DNA of 64,000 nucleotides from Balanoglossus misakiensis (Eukaryota > Hemichordata), in assembly GCA_040954595.2 (NCBI GenBank), contig CM082586.2, positions 11,036,001 to 11,100,000 on the forward strand. Reading direction: 5' to 3'. The notes under the pieces are model-generated. The model searched no databases and had not been told where the DNA came from. It saw only the letters and a program-made list of their open reading frames with translations. The stretch's first letter is position 1. Each line of letters begins with the position of its first letter. Of the stretch, positions 23,111 to 33,364 are shown in pieces. Made by a program: the position numbers and the translations under genes.

Positions 23111-23185
23111 CATTGAGCGGTCTTAAACTCGCCCCGGACAAGGAAGAGAATCCCGAGTTGAAACGCAGACAGTTTCAGGCAGCAT
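23111..23185 (-). CDS. Exon-like cassette B, copy 2 (75 bp, unidentified gene)
   Basis: Copy of 16626-16700, with flanking acceptor and GTAAGC donor retained on the minus strand. Three of its four differences from copy 1 are silent in the frame LKLSAFQLGILFLV. It is the most upstream cassette seen on this strand. A possible first exon lies further upstream at 24062-24100, but its phase does not fit directly. Confidence 0.35.
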
Positions 23186-23388
23186 CTGTGAATCAAATAG
23201 ACATAGAAGTTAGTAACCAGTCATAGAAGCTCTGCGTGGCAGGGCTGCGTGTTAACGGCTATACCATAGCTCCCACTGGTAGCTTATAACAGTCTCAATG
23301 GTGCCAAAAATCTCCCCAACAACAAAACCAACCCTGGTCAGTTTATTCGCTATCGCTTTGCCTTAAAAGTTATACTGTAGTGTGTTAC

Positions 23389-23802
23389 CACAGGGGGCTC
23401 CTCCCTCCGCGATTTTATTGTTTGTTTGTTGTTGTTGATTGGCATAATAAACAAATACATATTTCATTATTAATAAATATGGTTTGTTGACATGTAAGTG
23501 TTAGGGTATATTCAACAGTTAGGGTTACTGTTGGCATTTTTTTCGATTCACGGCCCCGGGCATCACTAAGCCACAGGGGGTGGGGGGGGGGGGTTTGGGG
23601 GGGTGATGCCGGCCATGGATCGAAAAAATGCCAACACTAATTCTAACCGTTGAATATACCATAACCTGTCAAATATACCCTAATAACCTAACCCTTACAT
23701 GTCAACAAACCATATTTATTAATAAAGAAATATGTATTTGTTTATTATGCCAATCAACAACAACAAACAAACAATAAAATCGCCTAGGGAGAGCCCCCTG
23801 TG
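23389..23802. mobile_element. 414-bp palindromic element with 7-bp target duplication
   Basis: The ends are CACAGGGGGCTC and GAGCCCCCTGTG, and GTGTTAC stands on both sides (23382-23388, 23803-23809). The arms stay complementary for about 170 bp, including ATTTTATTGTTTGTTTGTTG left and CAACAAACAAACAATAAAAT right. The centre (about 23573-23605) holds a run of 13 Gs and another of 7. A 5-bp duplication TGTTA with ends one base longer is an equally good reading. The superfamily is unclear; hAT-like ends are near but the duplication length does not fit. Confidence 0.88.
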
Positions 23803-24061
23803 GTGTTACGGTACCACCTGCTCCACAATAACAAAGCTGACTCGAGCCAACGAACGACGTACAATTTACTCGCACGGTGTAATATAACGCACAAATTCCA
23901 TGCGACTGTGAGTTTACTGTTTGGTGCTGTAACGCTTCCCAAAGTCAGAATTTCGATGTTGGGGGGACCCTCTCGCCCTACCACGACCAGTTTTTGCTAG
24001 AAGGAGTGTACATGTACTTGTAAAATAACATTAAATGCCATGCTTACCAGAGAAACGACAT

Positions 24062-24100
24062 CATCAAGCATGGAGGCGACCGGGACCTCCATGCTTGATG
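24062..24100. other. Perfect 15-bp hairpin, possible start of a minus-strand exon
   Basis: CATCAAGCATGGAGG (24062-24076) and CCTCCATGCTTGATG (24086-24100) are perfectly complementary around a 9-nt loop. On the minus strand the region reads as a start codon followed by MEVPVASMLDDVVSL, with a GTAAGC donor straight after (24046-24051 on plus). That would make a 45-bp first coding exon. A hairpin over a start codon is unusual, and exon identity is only inferred. The frame does not join cassette B without a stop. Confidence 0.35.
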
Positions 24101-26370
24101 AACGTCAAAGCTGCAATGATTTTTCAAATGCAATGGTCAGCGGTACGAGAACGAGGCACCAGCTGTGCGTCAATTATGCAACTTACTTACTACTCAATCA
24201 GAATCCTGCTTCAACATGACGTAACACTAATTAGTCAAAGAATGCAATGCAACGTATGTGTGCGGGTGGAGAATGCGCCTCACGTCAATGCAGACACACC
24301 AGACACACACACTGAAATGCAAATTGAGGAATTATGTCACGGTGTTCTTTGGAAGTGCGAATGAATAAAATATTTCGTTTTCTTCAGTGTTTTTGTACTA
24401 CAAAAAAAATTGCTAAAAAACGACTAGCAAGCGCTTATGCAATGAAATACAAATAAATATAATTATCGCCAATTGGAAATGGAACGTCAATCCGCATTTG
24501 TCAAAAAATAACAGAAAAGACAAAGGAGCTGAGACGTCCTGAAATAAAAGGAATGACCTCTCTGTTCTGACCTGTATGAGGAAGCCCTAATTGTAATACG
24601 CAATATGTCGGATCATGCTACCATCCGCCATTCTGATTGGACGAGAGATCAATCCATCGATACGAAAGTACTCAATAGAGCACTGCTAAAACTGGCCCCT
24701 GAACTAATAGCATGCAACAGGGAAAACTTGACTAAATAAAAAAAAATATAGCTGATAAATTTACGGACGGCCGGTTTATTTTTTAACTGCTCTAATGGAA
24801 CTGTTGTCACTGTCATGCACGATGCATGTCTTGTCATTGCGCACTCGTGTTAACATTCATCAGAGCGCCTTTCGATCAATTCGTAACGTTTACATTAGAC
24901 TCGAGTTCATTTTCGTTATGAAAATGACATTGATATACACAAAGTCGATTACTGATATAAAATAATAGCAATAACCCTAACCATAGATTAGGCTATAGCA
25001 TTCCGGTAATTTTTTCAATATCACTCAGGAAGGATTCTATAACATTCTGTTTTGTATCGGGATGTATAATTTAATATCCATACTACAAAACAAATATCAG
25101 CGGTAACTCAGAAAATATTGTTGAAAATTTGTTCTCTGTAGGCCTAACCATGGTAAGATAATGCAATGCCGGTAAGTATTTTGGAAGTCAAGGTTGCATT
25201 GTATTGTCTGGTGTTCAAATAATCACAAACATCCCGGAAGACTAAATTCTTTCTGTCAAAACCACTTCTGCAACGACAAGATTTTTCAGGGCAGGCAAAA
25301 CCATGGCATGAAGACGATATGAAGTCGATGAGTTAATGTTATGTTGAACCCGGCCACTTTACGTATCTTAACTATTCACACATTGACCATTCTATAATTC
25401 TCTCCCTTTTGATGTCTTCTTTGTGGTTTGTTTGTAAAAATGTTGCCTGTGTTGAAACTTGACTACTTGTCACTTTTGCCTACCAAGAATAATATGACCA
25501 AAAGGGGTGGCATGAAATTCTAGACTGTAACAAAACTCGATTTCATGACCCAAAGTTTGATTTTATGTGTTTTTGGTTTGGACGTGGCAAAGACATGTAA
25601 ATTCCGACCACCTATACACCATCCATACATGTATGAATCGACATCATTTATTGCACGAGAGACTTCAAGCAAGCATTCCATCATCGCAAAAGGACAAAGA
25701 GAGAGCGACTTTGTCTCTTTAAAGTAATTTAGCAAGTTCAAAGTGAATGCCCACATGAAAACCTTTACTCAGCAATTTTTTTTGTAATTAATAAAACTAG
25801 GTTTGGTATGTTTTTGCGCTTGTTTTATTTTCCTTTTGTCTATAAATAGTCGTATATTTTAAAACAGCTAAAATGAGTCAAATGGGGCATTTTTCCATCC
25901 CACCTCATCCTAGCTAAGAGCTTCAGTGCCGGTCACCTCCACAAAATTAATTTACCACGAACAAATTGAAATACAGCCAATCGGAAAAAGTGCGCCACCA
26001 CATGGTCATTTGAAGACTTTTATGCTCTCTTCTGGCCGTAAACGCATGTGATCTGGAATAAATCGAACATCGATCGTGTTTTATTTATTTTCACCACCAG
26101 CGAAAATCTACGACGGCCCAACCGCAGATTATTGCTGCTCCATACAACAACCGGCTTAAACTGTTCTGTGCATGTGTTTTGTGTTCTGGTGGCGTTTGCG
26201 GGTCTGAGACGTCATTTGTAGAAGGCCCTATTCGTTTTCTACCAATAACTTTTACCAACCATGCTAGAACTATTTCGTTTTCTTTGACGACGCTTGACAC
26301 TTTTCTTGCTTTGTTGTTAGTACATGTAGTTTGTTTGTTCGTTACGTCTGTTACTGGGGTTCTTCACTTG
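24101..26370. other. Low-repeat stretch without identified gene; contains a source-like paralogue at 24630-24915
   Basis: No exon could be assigned. The 24630-24915 part (CTCAATAGAGCACTGCTAAA, CTGGCCCCTGAACTA and following, up to GTAACGTTTACATTAG) is paralogous to the loop of the foldback element at 28170-28480. A decayed right end of the AGGGACAAAG MITE family lies at about 25697-25724 (GACTTTGTCTCT then TTTAA). Frames at 25520-25756 and 26091-26373 resemble nothing. Confidence 0.5.
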
Positions 26371-28169
26371 TAGTCTGGTTACACTATGAGATAGGTGCCG
26401 TTAATCAGAATTTTTGGTAAGGAAGGTTTGAGAAGTCCATTCTATGTAAAAAATGGTGCTCATTCCAAAAAAGTCAGTCTTATTAACCCCACTCAAGACA
26501 AAATTGCCATTTTGGCCATTTTTAACCCCAAAATGGTCTTTTTTAGAAAACACTAAAAACACATTGTTTTCGTCACATTCTGAGATCTGATAACATATGA
26601 TATGCTTATTCTATGTAAAATTTGGTGAATATTACGAAAAAAGTAGTTCGATTGACCCAAAACAACAGAAAATTGCCTTTTTGACCAATTTTTGCCCCAA
26701 AAACGTCATTTTTAGAAAAAAAATAAAACACACGGTTTTCTTCATAATGATTGATCTGGTGATATATGGAAAGTCAATTCTATGTTAAAAGTGGTGACTT
26801 TAAAAAATAAAGCAGTCTTTTTGACCTCAATCAATACAAAAATGCCATTTTTGGCCACTTTTTGTGGTCAAAAAAGGTCATTTTTACAAAAAAACTAAAA
26901 ATAAATTGTGTTTATCATATTCAGAGATCATTGGATATATGAAATGTCCATTCTATGTAAAAAATGGTGCTGATTCCAGAAATAGCAGTCTTATTGACCC
27001 TACTCAAGAAAAAATGCCATTTTTGCCACTTTTTGCCCCAAAACGTCATTTTCAGAAAACACACAAAATTTATATATTTTCTTCACTTTCGGAGATCTGA
27101 TAATGTATTATATGCCCACCCTATGTAAAATCTGGTGATTATTCGAAAAAAGCAGATTTATTGACCCAACCTAATGCAAAAATGCCCTTTTGGAAAGTTT
27201 TTGCCCAAAAAGGCCATTTTTAGAAAAAAATTTAAAAACAAACTTTTCTTCATAAAGCTCAGAGATCATGTGATATATGAAATGTTCATCCTATGTAAAA
27301 AATGGTGCTGATTCCAGAAATAGCAGTCTTATTGATCCTACTCAAGAAAAAATGCCATTTTGCCACTTTTTGCCCCCAAAACGTCATTTTCAGAAAACAC
27401 TCAAAATTTATATATTTTCTTCACTTTCGGAGATCTGATAATGAATTATATGCCCACTGTATGTGAAAAATTTCCAAAAAAGCAGTTTTATTGATGCCAC
27501 TCAAGATAAAAGTGCCTTTTTGGCAAGTTTTTGCCCAAAAAGTGTCATTTCTAGAAAATACGAAAATTATGCCATTTTCTTCCCATTGGTGATCAAATGA
27601 TAAATAAAAGTACTAAAAAACCCACTCTTACTGACCCCACTGAGGGAAAAAAATATCATTTTGGCCTCTTTGCTCAAAAAGGTAACTGTTAGAAAAAATA
27701 AATACAAACTTATTCCTTAATATTCAGAGCCCTTGTGATGTATGTAAATTCGTTTTTTGTGTGTGTGTGTGTGCAAAAAATATGCTGATACCAGCACAAC
27801 GGTCTTATTGAGACACCCCGCTCAGTACAAAATTGCCATTTAGCCATCTTTTGGTCAACAATAGGCATTTTCAGAAAACAAATATAATTGATGTTTTTGC
27901 CTTTTGTGTTCTGATGTTGTATATGCATATTTAAAACGCCATAACCATATAATGTCAATTAAATTGATGATATTGAAAGACAGGGTTGCCACAATTTGGC
28001 AAATTTAGCCCAAAACTGAACTTAACAATAAGATGATCCATGTATACGCACTGTCTACTATAAGTCGATTATGCGTGGTGTGGAATATTTAGGTTCAGAT
28101 ATGCCAGCTCGGGAGAGAGTGTTGAAATTTATTCTCTTCAATCTGAATACAAAATCAGAAATTATATTA

Positions 28170-28490
28170 TAATTTATATCATACTGATTGGACAGGAGTG
28201 CAACGATGCTAGAATACTCAATAGAGCACTGCTAAAACTGGCCCCTGAACTAGCACGCAGCAGGGAAAATGTGGGTTTAAACTAAATAAACATAAAACCC
28301 TTGACGTTTTAATTTGGAACTGCTGTATGGGAATATTTGGGCAATGTGCAATGCCTTTCTTTTGTCATCTGTATCATGTTTAGAGCTTGGTCCCGGGCGG
28401 CGTGTTTACATTCATTGACGCGAGTTTTGTTCCATTCGTAACTTCTTTTCCTCTCGACGCTGTTTCATCATCATTATGAGTTCAACTTGG
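28170..28490. repeat. Loop segment of the foldback element, paralogous to 24630-24915
   Basis: CTGATTGGACAGGAG, CTCAATAGAGCACTGCTAAA, CTGGCCCCTGAACTAG, GCAGCAGGGAAAA and a diverged 3' part (TTTACATTCAT, CATTCGTAAC, CATTATGA) follow the same order and orientation as 24620-24920. The element may have captured this sequence from the neighbourhood, or both may be copies of another dispersed sequence. Confidence 0.75.
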
Positions 28491-30371
28491 GCTAATTTTG
28501 CAAAAACTCCAAATACAAACATTTTTTCGGTACAAAATGGCTAAAATGATAATTTTTTCTTGAGTAGATCTATTTTTGGCTACAAATAGCAAAAAAGGCA
28601 ATTTTGACAACCAGAGTGCCGTTTTTGGAATAGTCACCAAATTTTACACAGAATGGACTTTTCATACATGATCAGATCTCTGAATATGGAGAAAACAATT
28701 TGTCTTTAGTTTGTTTGTTTTTAATGAACATTTTTGACCAAAAAAGTGGCCGAAATTACAAATTTCAATTGAATAGGGTAAGTAAGACTTCCGTTTTTGG
28801 AACAGTAACCACGTTTCAATATAGAATGGGCTTTTATTTATAATAAGATCACCGAAAGTGAAGAAAAGAGAATGCTTATTAATATATTCTTAAAAATAAC
28901 AATTTTGTGCAAAACTTAGCCAAAAAGGTGATTTCGTCATGGTTGAGGTCATTAAGACTGCATTTCTGGAATCAACACCTATTTTACAATAAATGTACTT
29001 TTCACACATCATAGAATCTCCAAATAAGAATCAAACAGTTTGTTTATAATGATTTTCGAAAAGTGGCTTTTTGGGCAAAAACTTGTCAAAAAAGCACTGT
29101 TTTCTTGAGTGGCGCTAGTAATTTTTTTTTGAATTTTTTCACATAGAGTGGGTACATAATACATCATCATCTCCGAAAGTGAAGAAAATATAAAAGTTTT
29201 GGGTGTTTTCTAGAAATGACACTTTTTGGGCAAAAACTTGCCAAAGGGCACTTTTATCTTGGGTGGCATCAATAAAACTGCTTTTTTGGAAATTTTTCAC
29301 ATAAAGTGGGCATATAATACATTATCAGATCTCCGAAAGTGAAGAAAATATATAAATTTTGAGTGTTTTCTGAAAATGACGTTTTTGGGGCAAAAAGTGG
29401 CAAAAATGGCATTTTTTCTTGAGTAGGATCAATAAGACTGCTATTTCTGGAATTAGCACCATTTTTTACATAGGTTGAACACTTCATATATCACATGATC
29501 TCTGAGCTTTATGAAGAAAAGTTTGTTTTTAATTTTTTTTTCTAAAAACGGCCTTTTTGGGTAATAACTTTCCAAAAGGGCATTTTTGCATTAGGTTGGG
29601 TCAATAAATCTGCTTTTTTGGAATAATCACCAAGTTTTACATAGGATGGGCATATAAGTGAAGAAAATATATAAATTTTGAGTGTTTTCTAAAAATGACG
29701 TTTTGGGGCAAAAAGTGGCAAAAATGGCATTTTTTTTCTTGAGTAGGGTCAATAAGACTGCTATTTCTGAAATCAGCACCGTTTTTTACATAGAATGGAC
29801 ACTTCATATATCCAATGATCTCTGAATATGAAAAACACAATTTATTTTTAGTTTTTTTGTAAAAATGACCTTTTTTGACCTCAAAAAGTGGCCAAAAATG
29901 GCATTTTTGTATTGATTGAGGTCAAAAAGACTGCTTTTTTTTTTAAAGTCACCACTTTTAACATAGAATTGACTTTCCATATATCACCAGATCAACTATT
30001 ATGAAGAAAACCGTGTTTTTTAATTTTTTTCTAAAAATGACGTTTTTTTGGCAAAAAATGGTCAAAAAGGCAATTTTCTGTTGTATTGGGTCAATCGAAC
30101 TATTTTTTTCGTAATATTCACCAAATTTTACATAGAATAGGCATATCATATGTCATCAGATCTTAGAATGTGACGAAAACAGTGTGTTTTTTGTGTTTTC
30201 TAAAAAAACACCATTTTTGGGTTAAAAATGGCCAAAATGGCAATTTTGTCTTGAGTGGGGTCAATAAGACTGACATTTTTGGAATCAGCACCATTTTTTA
30301 CATAGAATGGACCTCTCAAACCTTCCTTACCAAAAATTCTGATTAACGGCATCTAGCTCCTGGACTAGGTC

Positions 30372-30440
30372 CCCTGCCCCATTCCCACTGCCATCGGCGC
30401 TACGCTCAAGGGCGCAGCCAGCGGTGGGAATGGGGCAGGG
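30372..30440. repeat. GC-rich 17-bp perfect hairpin at the right end of the foldback element
   Basis: CCCTGCCCCATTCCCAC (30372-30388) and GTGGGAATGGGGCAGGG (30424-30440) pair perfectly around a 35-nt loop. The left end of the element has no counterpart. It may be a small foldback insertion or a lost left-end feature. Confidence 0.85.
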
Positions 30441-30554
30441 AGCAGACTACTTCACTTGTGGAATAAAGTGCTCATTTCTTGTGTATCTGCATTTTGTCGA
30501 TGTTATCGCTCCTCTGGCAGAGAAGCCAGGGTGCTAGCTGTTGGCTTTAATAAG

Positions 30555-30807
30555 GGACTGTTCAGAATTTACTTCCAGGGGGCGGAGAATTTTCAGAGGG
30601 GGGGGGGGGACCACCCATTTTCTCCAAGACAAATTAGGGGAGACTAGACATAAAAGTCACAATAGGGGGACCATGGAAAATCCCCAGGAAATTTAAGGGG
30701 GGACCACATATTTCCTCCACAATTTACTAGGGGAGACCATGGGAAAAAATCACCAGGAAAATAAAAAATCCTCCATCCCCAACTTGGAAGTAAATTCTGA
30801 ACAGTCC
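30555..30807. mobile_element. 253-bp MITE with 23-bp inverted repeats and G-rich core
   Basis: GGACTGTTCAGAATTTACTT at the left and its complement ending AACAGTCC at 30807 are near-perfect inverted repeats. The interior has repeated GGGGGACCA and GGGGAGACCA words. No clear target duplication was found. Confidence 0.8.
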
Positions 30808-30811
30808 TTCA

Positions 30812-30870
30812 TGGTTGTTTGTTTGTTTGTTTGCCTGTTTGTTTATTCGTATCTTTGTTTGTTTGTGTAT
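30812..30870. repeat. (GTTT)n-type microsatellite
   Basis: GTTTGTTTGTTTGTTTGCCTG and related words directly follow the MITE. Confidence 0.8.
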
Positions 30871-32340
30871 TCTATCTCATTTAATATGATGCTTCTGTCA
30901 CATTTGGCATTTACTGTCGCATAAACAATGACCAAACCGACTCGACTGCGTTTGGATGCACGATGGACTTAAGAGTGAATCCATCGGTGTTTACCGGCCA
31001 AAACAAAACCGTTTGATTTCTTTAACACTGTTGCAACAAGTGAGACCCTAGTACATGTAGTATATAAATCAGAAGTCCGGTGCATGTTTGCCAGTGACAC
31101 CTACCACAAAATGGTATCGCCCAAATAATGTTGGGCGCGCCCGTGGAAGTTATAAGCCCGGCGCTTTTTCCTCATGATTAATAAAACAGTTAACACAACA
31201 TTGGAAATTCAGCCAATTTGTCCCTGTTTTGTAGAAATAGTGCGAGCTATACATGGCGAAAAGTTTTTCAAAAAATAGATCAAAATGGGAATTCAAATTA
31301 GTGAATATTATTGGCACTTACAGAGTTTTAATTCAAAATAGAGGATTCATTCCAATGAATATGCAAGTCAAGAAGTCACATAGGGATCATGACAATGACC
31401 TATTGATCATGTCATGATGATTATGTACAAGAGAGAAGTAAAAAACTGGTTATTGCTTGAATTTCATGTTTCTTTTTAATCAGATGTAGTCAACAGTCTT
31501 TCAACAAGTCTATAACATGATTTTGAAATGATTTTCAAAAGTACACAATTCCATACGAAAATGTTACTTTAAGATTTGTAAATTTTTCTGTATATTTGAG
31601 TTCACGTGCATAGGCTGACTCAAACATTCTTTGCATCAACATTTACCGTCCTTTCAAAAATCTTGCCTGTAGTCCAGGTTTTACATTTGCACTTAATAGC
31701 ATTATAACACCATCATGTCATCCACATGTTACCCTCACAGCCAGTCACTGTGTGTATATTGTGATTCATGAAGTACATGTAGTGCTACATATTTTTTGTG
31801 GAGATGAGACACACACACACATAGCAACCGATAGACAGACTGCTTGATAATATGCTCTGACTGATCCCTAAAGCTGAAACTTGTATGTGTTTGTACATAC
31901 AACACAAAGGAACTAAAAATAGGGCATTCACATAGGGACCATTGAAAGTTTTCTGAAACATCTCAACTCAAACATTGACATAAAAAATACTTTGTGAACA
32001 ATTAAAGTCTTCCTGGAACGTTTCAGATTTGAGACGGTTTTGCCAGCCAGACCTGATCCGGTGTAATGATTAACACCTCTTCGCAACCCATTGTCTATGG
32101 GGCCGAGCCTCGCAGTGCCTATACATAAACTTTGTGTGTGTGGACACAAACGACTCAAAGGATTAATGCTCTGTGTTTACCATAGGCAAATAGTGTCTCA
32201 AATTTTTCCCTGCCTGAACCTGGTATCTGAAATGTTTCTCATTTTACCCAGTGTAAACATGGTGAAAGACAAAATGTCCTATACCTGTATAACATAGATC
32301 ATAAATTTATAATACCAGGGTTTACTTGGTCTGATTGAAG
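30871..32340. other. Intergenic DNA downstream of UBE2J1, with one dispersed repeat
   Basis: No coding exon is seen. 31940-32260 is related to 35945-36125: TCAGATTTGAGAC, TTTGTGTGAAC-like and CATAGGCAAATAGTGTCTCA segments, with GGTAAACACAGAGCG in the second copy. Whether part of it belongs to the UBE2J1 3' UTR cannot be told. Confidence 0.45.
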
Positions 32341-32363
32341 CTCTGTAATTGGTTGAAGCAAGG

Positions 32364-32568
32364 GTTTTTATTACATATGTACCGTCGATTACTTGCACCG
32401 AGCGCGCGCGTAACATCGGTATTTGCACTCAGTGCAATACCAAAAACATTATGCTATACCTGTATGCAAATGAGTGGCCTGTTCACGAAACAAGCAATAT
32501 CATTCCGCGGTCTCATTTCTTTCATTTTCGGTCTTTTTTTCAAAATGGGATGAACATATGTAATAAAA
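32364..32568. repeat. Foldback-like repeat next to the 193-bp palindrome
   Basis: GGGTTTTTATTACATATGT (32364-32382) and ACATATGTAATAAAAAC (32553-32569) are inverted copies at the two ends. The interior contains GCGCGCGCG. Confidence 0.6.
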
Positions 32569-32761
32569 ACAGAACCCCATGGCTCAATCGTGCAAGCACG
32601 GCGTACCGGTAGTATTTGCACTCGTGCTGGCGGTGTATTCTTGCTGCCCCCCGCACGAGCGACAGCGAGTGCGGGGGACGGGCACAAGAATACACCGCCA
32701 GACACTCGATGCAAATACTACCGTTACGCCGTGCTTGCACGATCGAGCCATGGGGTTCTGT
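32569..32761. mobile_element. 193-bp near-perfect palindrome (hairpin MITE)
   Basis: The ends are ACAGAACCCCATGGCTC and GAGCCATGGGGTTCTGT. The arms remain complementary through GTGCAAGCACGGCGTA, GGTAGTATTTGCA, CTGGCGGTGTATTCTTG and CCCCGCAC to a 12-nt loop at about 32660. It is GC-rich compared with its surroundings. The flanking duplication is not clear. Overlapping frames on both strands (32454-32842) come from the palindrome. Confidence 0.85.
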
Positions 32762-33364
32762 CATAACATTCTCTACTAGAAGACCTGAACAGTAAATAAC
32801 TGAAATAAAATACACAAAAGAGAATGCATCTGAATAGAACACAATTTATTAACTTGGATTGGTCATGGGCATCAGGGCGCTCTACTTAAGAAATTCTAGA
32901 ACATGTTTGTACAAGTGGCATTTTCATGAGCAGTGAGCAACGAGGCCTTTCTGGCATGTAATACTTAAAATCCAAACATCAGATTTTTTATCACACAAAA
33001 TCATATTATATATAATGACATTATAAATGGTGTGCGCTTATATTTGGTTACGGATTTAAAACCTCTTTGAGGAAAATTTTGCAGAGAGGTCTTGTATCTA
33101 CAACCAAATAACCACTATGTTCATATCATTCAGATTGCTCAGTACTATCAGCGAGTTCACCAGTGGTTTCCAGAAATCTATAGGCTAAACATATGCCATT
33201 TTCATTGTGCCTCCCCCCATCTATTTCAATACAATAAATAATGGCTGGCTTGATTTTTCACCAGGACTTTTAAACAATAGTTTTTGTTAAGATATAGACA
33301 ACATTCCAGATGTGTATGAAAACTCGAGGAAAATAATAACATTTGACCTGTCATCAGTTGTGAA
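32762..33364. other. Probable 3' UTR or downstream region of UBE2J1
   Basis: No frame or array is visible. The position just downstream of the stop codon on the minus strand makes 3' UTR likely, but no polyadenylation site could be assigned with confidence. Confidence 0.4.

Larger units (their letters stand above)
19330..23232. repeat. Segmental duplication, copy 2 (paralogue at 11160-16747)
   Basis: Collinear with copy 1 from ACACATTTGTTCAAAAGTGG to TTAGTAACCAGTCATAG (23211-23227). Copy 2 lacks the TAA-flanked element and the block equivalent to about 15558-16170. It has its own extra blocks: about 20660-20745, about 21767-21985, and the TTAA element 22522-22868. The first half consists of two hairpin-ended modular repeats (hairpins at 20075-20115 and 20598-20635). 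The second half holds the exon-like cassettes. Confidence 0.85.
26371..30449. mobile_element. 4.08-kb foldback DNA element with 9-bp target duplication
   Basis: CTTCACTTG stands on both sides (26362-26370 and 30450-30458). The ends are TAGTCTG and CAGACTA. Two long inverted arms, about 26394-27980 and 28490-30355, start from TGCCGTTAATCAGAATTTTT on the left and its complement on the right. Each arm is built of degenerate modules of about 165-175 bp: CTATGTAAAATGGTG, then AGCAGTCTTATTGACCC, AAATGCCATTTTTG, CGTCATTTTCAGAAAAC and TCGGAGATCTGATA. The loop (27990-28490) is different DNA. A 9-bp duplication with very long inverted repeats fits Mutator-like or foldback elements. There is no transposase, so it was mobilised in trans. 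Confidence 0.88.

Noticed and set aside
32454-32842. Overlapping frames at the GC-rich palindrome
   Set aside because: Produced by the palindrome and mirrored on the two strands.
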